Part shown: positions 46,301 through 64,000 of the stretch, in pieces | How the letters are laid out: each line of letters starts with the position of its first letter | How positions within the stretch are numbered: the stretch's first letter is position 1 | Assembly: GCA_018398765.1 (NCBI GenBank) | Contig: JAHBMJ010001306.1 | Location: 50,048 to 114,047, forward strand | Reading direction: 5' to 3' | DNA from: Chromera velia | Lineage: Eukaryota > Sar > Chromeraceae | Length of the DNA stretch: 64,000 nucleotides | Program-made: the position numbers and the translations under genes | Notes under the pieces: generated by a model | Told to the model about the DNA's origin: nothing | The model's input: only the letters and a program-made list of their open reading frames with translations | Databases searched by the model: none

Positions 46301-48339
46301 AGCTGTGCGGGAAGGTCATCTCGAGTCACGCCTGCCTCTTCCAAGAGACCGGATAAGATGTCATCGAGCTGCAAAACAAGGGAATCACGGATCGTGAAAA
46401 GAAAAGAAAAGAAAAGAAATGCAAAAAAAAAAAAAAGAACTTGCCTTTTAGAAAGACAAAGCAGAAGACCCAACTGCACATCCAAGAACTCTGTGCCAAC
46501 GTGCTGGTTTATTCATTCAGATTTCTTTTCATGCGTCTCTTTGAGGCTTCACCCCCTTCTACTGCTCCTGTATCTGCATTTGCCCCCTGTTTTGTACCCC
46601 AATTGCACTCCCGTGTTTCCTATGCTTTCCGTATTCTGTACGCTCTTCCTTTTCTCATCAGATCACTCCAGCTTCGAGCGTGACGAGAGATAAGACATCA
46701 ACTGTGACCTAAATTTGGTGTCAGGCTGTGCCGCTGACCTCATCAAGATTCGCTTCCATCGCCTGCGGACAGGAAACGAAAGAAGAAAAAGAGCAGCAAA
46801 AAGAGTTTAGTCTCCCCTCAGAAAAAGCGGACATCAAACAAAGTGGGAGGGAGGCGGGGTAGTCGAGGAGAAAGCATGAAAAAGAAATTCGACAGAAAAG
46901 AAAAGAAAGCAATTGAATCCGCTGCATGATTCAGCAATCCAAAAGGAAAGCACAAAAAGGGCGCGAAAAGCCGATCAGATGTCCCCTCTGCTCAAAAAAA
47001 CTCAGCAGAATTAGAGGGAAGAGAGACGGAGAATGCACCGACTGCGCTTCCCCTCCCTCCACCCATTTCTTCCTTCCGACCACGACTGACCACATCCTCC
47101 ACTTCTGGTTCATCATCCAGAAGATCCTGTGAGGAATTTAGGGAAGAAGAGAAAATTAACAAAAAGCAGGAGACAAAATGAAGTTGGGCAAGAGACAGCA
47201 TTCAGATTCAGCCTTGTGGACTTCAATACGGCCTTCAAATGGAAGTGGCGGAATGTCTCGCCTGTCGATTCAGACCCATTCTTAGCATTCTGGAGAAGAG
47301 GCGCTCGCTCGTTCTGCGAGCCTGACTGTCAGCAACACCGACCGAGAAAACCATGAAAAGAGAGGGGTAAATCTGACAAGGGCTGAGAAGGGCTGTTGGC
47401 GTACCAGTGCGCAGACTCCTCGGACTTCACACACTAGCACGCGCACAACCCCAAAAAAGCAGAGATCGACACAGAGGATGGAAGGATGGAGGCGTGTATT
47501 TGAAGAGACAAATGCAAACACACGCACTTGAGACTTGTGGACTCCACCCGCCGCTGCCTTTCCTGAAGCTCCGGCAGCCGCTCTCTCCAGAGCCTTGCCG
47601 AGCTGCAGGTTGATCGGAATGAAAAGAGGAGAGCAAAACAAGACGAGACAAGGCCAAACAAAGATTTCAACCCACGGACAGAGGGAAGGAAAAGAGCAGA
47701 CAAAAGAGCAAAATCTAGTGGAATGAAAGCTCTGTCCCGAAGGACCCGCAGGTCGAAGCCTTGAGTAAGCACAGATCTGATTTTCCTTCGCTTTTTTTCT
47801 CCCACTTCTTCCAGTTCCGGACTCCAGGCAACTTAGTAATCAGACGAAGCAAAAGTCGAGAAAAGTCAAACGTGAATGATCATTTTCTTTTTGCATCCCC
47901 CCACGATTCTGAAAACAAACGAGAAACACCTCTCCAAACCGGCATGACCAGAGAAAAAGGGAGAGAGAGGAGGAGAGAGCCAGATGCCCAAAGAAAGAGA
48001 AGAGAAGAAAAAAGAAGCACACCACGCATGAGAGAGACTACACACCAACCAACCTCCACTCCTGCCTTCTCCGACGGAGGGACCCGAGCACGTTCGCGCA
48101 CTGCAGAGAGACCATAGATACGTAGGTAGGGACAGATATGCGGACATTCACGCAGGGGAGGAATGGAAACAAGAAGTGCCAAGTTGAAATCTGGCAGGTC
48201 CGCTTCCTGGAAGTGTGGATGAGAAATCTATACATGTACATATCACATTACCCTTCCTCCTCTCCCTCATTGAGGGCACGTCTGCCCGTGTATGTGTGTA
48301 TGTGTATGTGTATGTGTGTGAGACTATGTCCGTCGGTCC

Positions 48340-48407
<68 letters not shown>

Positions 48408-48740
48408 ACCTCTAGCTTTGTGTGTACACCCCCTTCTCTCTCTACCTGAATTCCAATCAAACAATTCACCCGTCAAGCTGTCTCTGCCATGCGGACACAC
48501 TGGGCTGACTGACTGACTGACTGACGGTCTGCTGTGAGGCAAGCCGCCTTCTCCCCATTATTGTCGTGTGGGGCCTCTGCGACCTTCAGTCTGAGGGGCA
48601 TTCCGCCAACGGAGGGGAGGCCGAAGTCGCTCTCGCAGAAGGCGATGGCGCTCTGTGCATGGATCGCGTGCTGGTTCCCCTCCTCTGTGTGCACTCGGGC
48701 GGGAAGACCGTCGCCGTAAACCCTCCCAACAGTCTGCAAG

Positions 48741-48773
<33 letters not shown>

Positions 48774-50040
48774 AGCAACGATGAAACGTTTGAGTGGGAA
48801 GCTTTCCTGCGTCACAAGAAGTACGTGCACGTTTGTTTGCGCATCTGTTGACGTTCAATGGAACGCCCACATGCCTGAAGGGGTTTTTCTTCTGTCTGAT
48901 GTTTGAGAAGCCAGTGGGCGAATGTTCCTCTGGACAGACCCGCATAGGAGGGAGAAGAAGAGGAAAAGGAAGAGTTCAGTCACACACTCGCACACTGACC
49001 CTTTCTGCATCGCCGTCAATGAATGCATCCTGACAGGCTCTGAAGATCTCAAAACAGTCCATTCTGCAGATTGTCGCAGTCACCACCGCACCACCTCCCG
49101 TCCCGCCCCCGCTCTCTTCAACTCTCGACCACCTACCCTGTCCCCCCCCGCACATCAGGGCACAGTGCAGACGGCTGAGGGCAGTCACGCATGCTGAGGC
49201 CGTCTCCCGAAGAGACTGCACTGCTCCCATTCCCTCAGCGCCCCCCTCGCCCTCCCCATCTGGTTCCAAATCCGGCACCATCCCGTACAGCTGCTTCCAC
49301 TGTTCTACGTACGATGCCATCGAAGAAGTCTCATCTGCAGGACAAGCCGAGGGAAAAAGGGGGGAAGATGAGGGCACGAAAGACGCAGAAACTGTTAAGA
49401 GTGTCAAAGCAGTCACACACATCGTTTCCTGGAAAGTATGGTCGCGCATATACATGCATGCACATACATGCAGGCAAAATTGACTGACCGTCAGACTCCG
49501 CAAGTCCCCCCGAAGTCTCCAAAGCGGAGACAGGGGAGCCCCCTGAGGACTCACCGACAGGCGCACTGGTGCTTTCAGAGCTGGGAGCCCCCGATCGACA
49601 GCAGGTGCAGTCGCTGAACTCAGCACAGTGTGCTATGGAGGGCTGTGCTGCCTGCAGAGAGAATGAAATTGGTGGCATGCTTGCGCGAAGGATGTGCAAC
49701 ACGTACATGCTCCATGCCGGTCATACGAGGGACAGAAAATTTGGCCGCCAAAGGATCTTGAATCGAGAGATGACCGCAAGAGTGGCCACACTTTCCTTTT
49801 ATTCTCAGTACCACCGAGCCGACTGACAGGATATCTGGAAGAGCCGAGAATTGCTGTTTGAATGGGGCACTCCAGATCGTCCGGACACGACAGCACAGGG
49901 GGCGGGGCACCAGCCTGATTGAGCTCGGCATCGCTTGAGACCGCGATATGGAGGGTGGAAGAGGTTCTGCGAGTCCCTGATGAAACTGTAAAAGAAAGAG
50001 CAAGTGCAATGTTCAAAAGACAGCCGCTGTAGAAAGGCAT
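43351..50040 (-). CDS. Predicted secreted Ser/Glu-rich protein with C-terminal coiled coil, 20 exons including micro-exons, family unknown
   Basis: Exons (minus order): 50040-49828, 49651-49489, 49334-49133, 49063-49000, 48733-48526, 48100-48054, 47602-47528, 47321-47262, 47126-47094, 46762-46739, 46368-46300, 46238-46211, 45935-45915, 45724-45678, 45618-45604, 45351-45124, 44875-44630, 44315-44283, 43926-43870, 43515-43351. All phases agree: 1998 nt, 665 aa. The N-terminus MPFYSGCLLNIALALSFTVS looks like a signal peptide. A Cys-rich part follows (CVTALSRLHCALMC; CFEIFRACQDAF), then a helical acidic middle, a Ser/Arg-rich exon 17 and a terminal coiled coil (EAEKRLEAARKEENKLERKR). The exon 8 donor is CAG|GCGAGA, a GC-AG intron. 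No family or reaction is recognised. Exons of 15-33 nt are supported only by phase and borders. Confidence 0.7.
43961..44101. repeat. Three tandem copies of a 47 bp unit in an intron
   Basis: CATTCTCTGTATGTGCC recurs at 43964, 44011 and 44058, each followed by GAATGCAGCGGA-like sequence and AAAAGACCCATAT. The array lies in the intron between exons 18 and 19 of the minus-strand 20-exon gene. Confidence 0.85.
44484..44552 (-). repeat. Compound CT/GT microsatellite (minus-strand sense)
   Basis: On the plus strand CA repeats with interruptions are followed by GGGGGGACATA and a GA repeat. On the minus strand this reads CT then GT. It lies in the intron between exons 17 and 18 of the 20-exon gene. 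Confidence 0.85.
48345..48406 (+). repeat. Compound (CT)n(GT)n microsatellite
   Basis: About 30 bp of CT pass directly into about 32 bp of GT on the plus strand. It lies in the intron between exons 5 and 6 of the minus-strand 20-exon gene, so it is antisense to that gene. Confidence 0.95.
48499..48525 (-). repeat. (GTCA)n array starting exactly at a splice donor
   Basis: On the minus strand exon 5 of the 20-exon gene ends GCAGACC and the intron begins with five GTCA units. The first unit supplies the donor GTCAGT. Similar arrays follow the exon 14 donor of the same gene (45660-45677) and the exon 12 donor of PIG-T (56981-57020). Confidence 0.8.
48734..48776 (-). repeat. (CCTG)n array ending at a splice acceptor
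   Basis: On the minus strand seven or so CCTG units run into CTTGCAG, the acceptor of exon 5 of the 20-exon gene. PIG-T acceptors show the same arrangement at 55117-55140, 56429-56461 and 58196-58225. Confidence 0.85.
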
Positions 50041-50761
50041 CTTGAAAGATCGATCAGCTGATGCAGAAGAAGAGAGATCGACCCTGCCTCTGCCCCAGAT
50101 AGGCCAGAGGAGCTACTCTTGCCTGTAGGATATCTGCTGATCCTGCACCTTTCAAAGTGCTACTCTCTGAAACCTGCATTGAGTTAGCTAGGTCTGATCT
50201 GATTGGGTATGTCATGTGTGGAAAGATGCAAACAGGCACATGCGCGGCGCATGCACATCATGCGCATACAAATATAGTTTGAGCCGGTTGGGCCGGGACA
50301 TGTTATAATTGGGGCCGGGCCTGCATGCAGGAGATTGCAGGAGTCCTTAATTTCACGCTTTTTCTGCGTGTCAGACTGAAAAAATCTTTCACCGTCTACA
50401 CACAACACTGTGCAACTCGATCTTTTTTCTTTTTTCTCAGATTCTTCTGAGATCTTCTGACACAGTCATACGAACTGGCATATCCAACAGTCTGAACTCA
50501 GGGAGCGTCCTGCATTCGTCAGCCATCTTGATCTTAATGATTCTGCTCGCCTCAGACGATATGCGTGCCTGACGTCTTCACTGCGTGACCAGAGTTCCGC
50601 TGCTGAATCCATTGCCGGTGAATTTCACGTAATTCGTTGGACTCCGGGGCCTCTCTGCAAGGTTTCTTTTTCAGAGAAGTACTGGTTTGCACTCTTTCCG
50701 CTGTAAAAGCAGGTGTTGAGCGCTTGAAAGTGAACAGACGAGGGGAACGCTGGTTGGCACC
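50041..50761. promoter_or_regulatory. Divergent intergenic region between the 20-exon gene and PIG-T
   Basis: The two genes start 721 bp apart and point away from each other (ATG at 50040 minus and 50762 plus). The interval has no open frame of note and must contain both 5' regions. I can name no specific motif. Shared regulation is an inference from geometry only. Confidence 0.5.
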
Positions 50762-58373
<7,612 letters not shown>

Positions 58374-59981
58374 ATTGACTGAAAACTAGACTGAAAAGCG
58401 CATCATTGATATACGCCTTCATGGGTCTCCAAATTCTTCACGTTGAGTCCGCAGTATGTATATGATCAAGCGTTTGTCCTTTAATTCGAAAGTCAAGTTA
58501 GTCAACACACTTTAGGTATAATTGTTTTCTTTTTACTAGTCTTTTTAGTATTTTTTTTACCTAGTTTTTTTACCATTTTAATTTCTTTTATGCAAGTCAT
58601 GATATGTGTTGAGCCTACTATGAGTCAGTATGTGTATGTTTTGATTTGTTTAACCTGTTTAAAGTTTTGTTTTGAAAATAAATGAGAGACTGCACGTGTG
58701 TATATGTAGCATAAATAATAATTTAATTAAGACCTAGTTTAAAAGTTAAATATTTTTTATACTACACACACAGTTGTAGTGTTTGTTTTTTGATTAATTG
58801 ATTAAACTTAAATGCAGTTGTTTTACATAAATTTAGCTAGGAATATTGACATTATATTATAAATAGAAAGTGAAACTAGAAGTGAAATAGAATGAAATTT
58901 ATGAAAATGAGATAGTATTAACCGAAGTATAAAAACCATGGTAAAAATATCAAGAAAAATGTATTGGTAAGCTTTTAAAAGACAATATAGATCAAATTAC
59001 TTCAAACCTTTTCTACAATTTCTTTTTTTTTTATGTCTATTGGATGTCTATGCAGTCTCTCTATTGAAGCTACGAAGGGGTGTGGTCTGCCACTGTGGCG
59101 GATTCTTTTTTTTCCCCCTTAGATATTGTTGCATTGTATGCATGTCGCTCTTCATAGTTTTGAATTAAGTACATAGTCTTATGAATTAACTAATCCCCCA
59201 CTCCCAGTCGCTTTCCTTTTTAAGGGGCTGTACTCCGGCTATGCCTCCCGATGCCTCCTGTTGTAGCCAACCACATGGTCCCTAACACTTCGCATCTTCA
59301 TCGTTATTCATATTCCTCTCGCTCTGCTAGTACATACGCTAATGCTGCTCTAAGCGCTACCATCTGCAAACCTGCTTTCACCGCTCTTGCTATTTTGTAC
59401 TATTTTGCTTGGTTTGGCCCCATTAGGCCCCATTCTTTTTCGCCAATCTCCATATGAATCGTGATACGATTCTTCTTACTATTGGCGGATTCAATCGGCG
59501 GGGCCAGACCGGCAGAGGGTGGGGGGGACAACCGCGCGGCGGGCGCCTCATGCAACCTGAGTCTTCGACCGCAGAGCCCCGGCTGCGGCTGCAGTCTTGC
59601 ATCACAGGTATGATCAGCTACAGGTCACAGGTGCCCTCGGCTCATCCGTCCTCATCCCATCTTATCCCACGTTGTCTGCGGGTTTACTAATATCGTCTGA
59701 CAGACGACGCGCAACTATACTGTCTATCTATCCGAGGCAACCGACAAAGACAATGTACACACCAGTCAAAAGTGAGCTGCTGACGCTGCACATCTTCTTT
59801 GATGATCTTTCACCTTCTTGCGCAGATTCTGTCTCCTGCGCCGCTTTTTGCAGCAAACAAGATTTCCTCCTTCAACAAATCGAGACTTGCACGTGCACTT
59901 GATGTCGCTGCTTTTTTTCTTGCTGTTTTCGTTTCTGGTGGTTGTCGTTACAGGGGTCTTCCTGCGCGACAGGCCAAAGAA
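58374..59981. other. AT-rich intergenic region, no gene seen
   Basis: From the PIG-T stop to about 59200 the sequence is strongly AT-rich. From 59230 it is mixed and includes a GC-rich patch at about 59505-59590. Only short frames are present, with no motif or splice support. Confidence 0.5.
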
Positions 59982-60024
59982 AGCCGTCTCCGAAGTACGC
60001 CTCCTCCGTACTTCGGAGACGGCT
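59982..60024. repeat. Perfect 18 bp hairpin with 7 nt loop
   Basis: AGCCGTCTCCGAAGTACG (59982-59999) is followed by the loop CCTCCTC and the exact reverse complement CGTACTTCGGAGACGGCT (60007-60024). The stem is GC-rich and would fold in DNA or RNA. No poly-T follows. Confidence 0.9.
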
Positions 60025-60170
60025 GCTTCGGGATTGGCGCAAGAGGAGCACAAAGATGCGGTTGCAGTGTGGGGAGAGAGGCTCATTCGGGGGCCGTCGC
60101 CACAGGGGGCAAATGCCGCGTCCCCTCTTCTTGTTTGCACCAGCTGTGACTTCCGTCTCCGCTCCACCTG

Positions 60171-60551
60171 GTGTCCGCTCTGTGCTTGCTGCCTCCGTCT
60201 CCGAGTCAGACCAGCACGAGACGCTCAAGCTCTGTGCAGCCCCCCCTTGATCCCTCCTTTTCCTTTTCCTCCGCCGGAAAGACGAACGAGAAGCCGCGGA
60301 AGTCAAAACGGAGAGTGGTGCGAGGGGCAGCGAGGCCTGAGGCAGAAAGAGAAGGGAGACAAGACGAAGAGCCGCTAAAGGCGTCCTGGAGGGGAGACGG
60401 CGAGGAAGTGCTAGTGGAGATGCCCGTCATTGGGGGGGGATGGAGGGGACGGGAAGACAGAGACTGCGAAGTTGTGGAAGTGCAATGAGTGTGGAGGGCT
60501 TTTCGAGACCGGGAGGGGACTCCACATCCACGTAGGGCATATGCACCGTCG
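60171..60551 (+). CDS. C2H2 zinc-finger exon, frameshifted at a G8 run
   Basis: At the 3' end, 60477-60551 codes KCNECGGLFETGRGLHIHVG then HMHRR, and a good donor GTGAGT follows at 60552. The spacing C-x2-C-x3-F-x5-L-x2-H-x4-H is that of a classical C2H2 finger, usually DNA-binding. The finger frame is closed upstream by a stop at about 60410. A different frame, open through 60171-60431 (basic, KPRKSKRRVVRG), would join it if the G8 run at 60432-60439 had seven Gs. This may be a sequencing error or a real lesion. The upstream exon limit is not known. Confidence 0.5.
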
Positions 60552-60627
60552 GTGAGTGATCTTTCGCGCTGTGTTTTCCCTGGCTGTCTGCCTTTCAAAT
60601 TACGGGTCGAAATGACAGAATGAAGAG

Positions 60628-62715
60628 ATGGCGGCACTGAGCTTCGGTCGAAGTAAGAACCAAAAGGCCATTCTGAGGATCGAAGACAAATGCTCTAGAA
60701 AAGAATTCAGCGGCTTCATCTGCATATTCATTCGTGGTTTCTGGTACATGTGTGTACGTCACAAGATAGATGGGACATGCGTCTCCCGAAAGACTCTGCA
60801 GGAACGGGCAGAAAGGCAACGACACTGGGGCGACATCGAAGCGTCAAAGGGCGTGGAGAGGGCGGTTGGCCTCTGCGTTCACTTACGATCGTTTTCTAAC
60901 TGCCCACTGTGCCACCCTTGGATTCGAACTCGGTACCACTGCGAGCATGGGAGAATACGCTCTAAGTGCAAAGACTGTGGGGGCAGCTCCATTTGTGAGC
61001 ATGGAAGACAACGCTCCCAGTCCAAAGAGTGTGGGGGCAGCTCCATTTGTGAGCATGGGAGAGAACGCAATTACTGCAAAGAGTGTGGGGGCAGCTCCAC
61101 TTGTGAGCATGGGAGACAACGCTCTGTGTGCAAAGAGTGTGGGGGCAGCTCCATTTGTGAGCATGGGAGACAACGCTCTGTGTGCAAGGAGTGTGGGGGC
61201 AGCTCCATTTGTGAGCATGGAAGAATACGTTCTCGGTGCAAGGAATGTGGGGGCAGCTCCATTTGTGAGCATGGGAGAATACGTTCTCGGTGCAAGGAGT
61301 GTGGGGGCAGCTCCATTTGTGAGCATGGGAGAATACGCTCGACGTGCAGAGAGTGTGGGGGACGCTCCATTTGTGAGCATGGGAGAATACGCTCGACGTG
61401 CAAAGACTGCGGGGGACGCTCCATTTGTGAGCATGGGAGACAACGCTCTAAGTGCAAGGAGTGTGGGGGCAGCTCCATTTGTGAGCATGGGAGAATACGC
61501 TCTCAGTGCAAAGACTGTGGGGGCAGCTCCATTTGTGAGCATGGGAGAACACGCTCGACGTGCAAAGAGTGTGGGGGCAGCTCCATTTGTGAGCATGGGA
61601 GGAGACGCTCTCAGTGCAAAGACTGCGGGGGACGCTCCATTTGTGAGCATGGGAGACAACGCTCTAAGTGCAAGGAGTGTGGGGGCAGCTCCATTTGTGA
61701 GCATGGGAGAAGACGCTCTGTGTGCAAAGAGTGTGGGGGCGGCTCCATTTGTGAGCATGGGAGAGAACGCAATTACTGCAAAGAGTGTGGGGGCAGCTCC
61801 ATTTGTGAGCATGGGAGACAACGCTCTGTGTGCAAGGAGTGTGGGGGCAGCTCCATTTGTGAGCATGGAAGAATACGTTCTCGGTGCAAGGAATGTGGGG
61901 GCAGCTCCATTTGTGAGCATGGGAGAAGACGCTCTCAGTGCAAGGAATGTGGGGGCAGCTCCATTTGTGAGCATGGGAGAATACGCTCGACGTGCAGAGA
62001 GTGTGGGTGACGCTCCATTTGTGAGCATGGGAGAATACGCTCTCAGTGCAAAGACTGCGGGGGACGCTCCATTTGTGAGCATGGGAGACAACGCTCTAAG
62101 TGCAAGGAGTGTGGGGGCAGCTCCATTTGTGAGCATGGGAGAATACGCTCTCAGTGCAAAGACTGTGGGGGCAGCTCCATTTGTGAGCATGGGAGAATAC
62201 GCTCGACGTGCAAAGAGTGTGGGGGCGGCTCCATTTGTGAGCATGGGAGAATACGCTCGACGTGCAAAGAGTGTGGGGGCGGCTCCATTTGTGAGCATGG
62301 GAGACAACGCTCTGTGTGCAAGGAGTGTGGGGGCAGCTCCATTTGTGAGCATGGGAGACAACGCTCTGTGTGCAAAGAGTGTGGGGGCAGCTCCATTTGT
62401 GAGCATGGGAGAAGACGCTCTGTGTGCAAAGAGTGTGGGGGCGGCTCCATTTGTGAGCATGGGAGAGAACGCAATTACTGCAAAGAGTGTGGGGGCAGCT
62501 CCATTTGTGAGCATGGGAGACAACGCTCTGTGTGCAAGGAGTGTGGGGGCAGCTCCATTTGTGAGCATGGAAGAATACGTTCTCGGTGCAAGGAATGTGG
62601 GGGCAGCTCCATTTGTGAGCATGGGAGAAGACGCTCTCAGTGCAAGGAGTGCGGACTCCGAAAGGCTTCAACTGCCAGTGGCATCTCCAGGCAGAAGAGA
62701 GCACTCTCTTTGTGA
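60628..62715 (+). CDS. Cys/His tandem-repeat protein (32 x 18 aa CEHGR repeats) with one in-frame TGA
   Basis: From ATG 60628, a lead of about 104 residues is followed by 32 units of 18 residues of the type CEHGRxRSxCKECGGSSI, then a short basic end and TGA at 62713. Each unit offers C-x-H-x6-C-x2-C, a plausible zinc site; I know such repeats as anonymous families in algae and other protists, without an assigned function. Unit 2 has lost its third cysteine (QSKE). A TGA at 62008-62010 in unit 20 replaces GGA and is the only stop inside the array; the frame is intact on both sides. The frame also depends on where the upstream zinc-finger exon splices in, so the N-terminus is uncertain. The product may be truncated at residue 460. 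Confidence 0.65.
60940..62667 (+). repeat. Tandem array of 32 exact-length 54 bp units
   Basis: The first TGC of CEH is at 60940 and the last at 62614, exactly 31 x 54 bp apart, so no unit has gained or lost a base. Units 15-19 and 28-32 carry the same order of variants (RRSV, ERNY, QRSV, IRSR, RRSQ), a shift of 13 units or 702 bp. This indicates block duplication. The unit has no stop in two plus frames and one minus frame, so long overlapping frames (60770-62755 plus, 60883-62622 minus) arise as shadows. Confidence 0.95.
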
Positions 62716-63166
62716 TGCGAAGGAAAGGGTGCAGTTACATGGATGCGTGCCATAGTTGTGCAATCTGTGCCAGGAGGGCGAGGGCTGCTTTGCACAGTAG
62801 GTAGGTGTGTCCGCCTGAAAGATGCTGGAGGAGGTCTCACAGGTCGGTGGGCGGGTGGGTCGAACGCGAGGTGGAAAACTAGAGGGACTGTAGTGGATTG
62901 CATGGTGTGGGGTTCCTGCGTGATGTCCGTTTCGATCGGGATGCACATGGGGGCTCCTTTGGTCCTTTTTTTTTTTTCAGCTTTTTTTTTTTTTTTCAGC
63001 GAAACGGAGCGGCGAGTGTGCAAGCGATGATGGTGGCAGGTCTCTTTCTTGTTTTGAAAGAAAGTTGCTTTCGAGACAGAGTGAGAGCCTCTCAGGGAGC
63101 GTAGGGGTTTGGCCGCTTGGATCCTTGCAAATGTATAGAGACACGGGGTCTCAGTGACTGAGGAGG

Positions 63167-63170
<4 letters not shown>
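62716..63170. other. Region after the CEHGR array
   Basis: Two runs of T (about 62967-62978 and 62983-62996), each ending in CAGC, could act as weak acceptors. I cannot place a convincing exon here. Confidence 0.3.
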
Positions 63171-63217
<47 letters not shown>

Positions 63218-63228
63218 TGTGTGTGTAC
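63171..63228 (+). repeat. Compound (CT)n(GT)n microsatellite followed by ACAG
   Basis: About 30 bp of CT pass into about 27 bp of GT, then ACAG. The arrangement matches the acceptor side of an intron in the AT-hook gene (29182-29232), so an unplaced downstream exon of the array gene may start at about 63232. This is an inference. Confidence 0.85.
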
Positions 63229-64000
63229 AGGTTCTGACCATCCGAGCCTAGATCCGAGACAGACTGAGGGCATGCAAGGGTCTTGTTCTTTTGACATATT
63301 GATTTTAATTTTGAACGTGCAAGAAGGGCCTTCCCGTACCTCCTACCCCCCAGGGCTTGCTCTCTTCCATCTTCTGCCTGTACTCCTTCTTCCCCAAGAG
63401 TCCACAAATTCAGCCTGTTTCGGTTTTTCATTCGTCTGTACAATGGGCCCATCTGTGTGTTGATGACCATGCAGATGGAATCGATGCAGATCGATGTACT
63501 TCATGACCTACTAGTAGAGGCCCTAGATGTATGCATTCTTCAAAGTTCGAACTAGAGTTCGAATCATTCTAGGAATCATTTTTGATAATTGTATCCTCTC
63601 ATTTAATTTTTGAAACGTACCACGCATATAATTTGTTTTAAATTTATAGTCAAACAATTTGATAGTAAATTGATACAGAAATGTAGAGGTAAACTTCAAG
63701 TATAACGCTGTCCGTGTTGCAATGACATGCAGTTATATACAGTTACATTTTTTTAATTCATTGTCAGTTCTAGAAATTTAAATTATCATAATTATTAAAT
63801 TGTAATTTTAAAAAAAATGGAAAACATTTCTAACTTTTTTTATATATACTTACAGGCTAATAAATTGTATCATGATGCAGACTATGATGCAGTTATATTG
63901 AATTGATAATTGAACTTAAAATTGAGATGAAGCGCTTAATATATAGTCTAATGATTAATTTCTAAGATGTTTTTAGAATGTATCAGGTTTCAGATCCAAA
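63229..64000. other. AT-rich right end, no gene seen
   Basis: Sequence beyond about 63530 is strongly AT-rich, with only short frames. Confidence 0.5.

Noticed and set aside
60883-62622. 579-codon minus-strand frame and 661-codon second plus frame over the array
   Set aside because: Shadows of a stop-free 54 bp unit; the CEHGR frame has the conserved Cys/His pattern.

Overview
The window looks like nuclear DNA from an intron-rich protist, most plausibly an alveolate alga of the chromerid type such as Chromera velia. That assignment is an impression from style: introns of 100-800 bp, many microsatellites, protist-type repeat proteins, and an ankyrin protein with a HET/TIR-like tail. I cannot prove the species. 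There is no bacterial organisation (no operons or ribosome binding sites). Genes were read by joining open frames at splice sites and checking that the codon phase carries across every intron.

Layout. 1-5440: a decayed Ty1/copia retrotransposon, cut by the left edge. 5.4-7.1 kb: purine-rich simple sequence. 7.1-10.7 kb: AT-rich repeat land with a 406 bp foldback MITE and a 264 bp PIF/Harbinger-like MITE. 10766-14566 (+): a six-exon glycerophosphocholine acyltransferase (GPC1). 14.6-22.9 kb: gene-poor, with an 885 bp TIR element, a probable hAT element and several dispersed repeats. 22982-33293 (+): an eight-exon gene for a very large low-complexity basic protein (about 2485 aa) with an AT-hook. 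35038-38352 (+): an ankyrin-repeat protein with a HET/TIR-like C-terminal domain and a frameshift, followed at 38590 by a partial duplicate of its ankyrin block. 41692-42135 (-): a small membrane protein. 43351-50040 (-): a 20-exon gene with micro-exons for a predicted secreted 665 aa protein of unknown family. 50762-58373 (+): a 14-exon PIG-T gene (GPI transamidase subunit), divergent from the previous gene. About 60.2-62.7 kb (+): a C2H2 zinc-finger exon followed by 32 exact 54 bp units coding a CxHx6CxxC repeat, with one in-frame TGA. The right end is AT-rich.

Functional themes. Two recognised genes act in membrane lipid and anchor metabolism: GPC1 in phosphatidylcholine remodelling and PIG-T in GPI anchoring. 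The ankyrin/HET-like protein and the CEHGR array belong to rapidly evolving repeat families. The most unusual general signal is at intron borders. Donors of the form GTCAGT are common, several run directly into (GTCA)n arrays, and several acceptors sit at the end of (CCTG)n arrays, in genes on both strands.

Limits: no similarity search was run. Family calls rest on recognised motifs; splice models rest on phase continuity and sensible junctions, not on transcripts.
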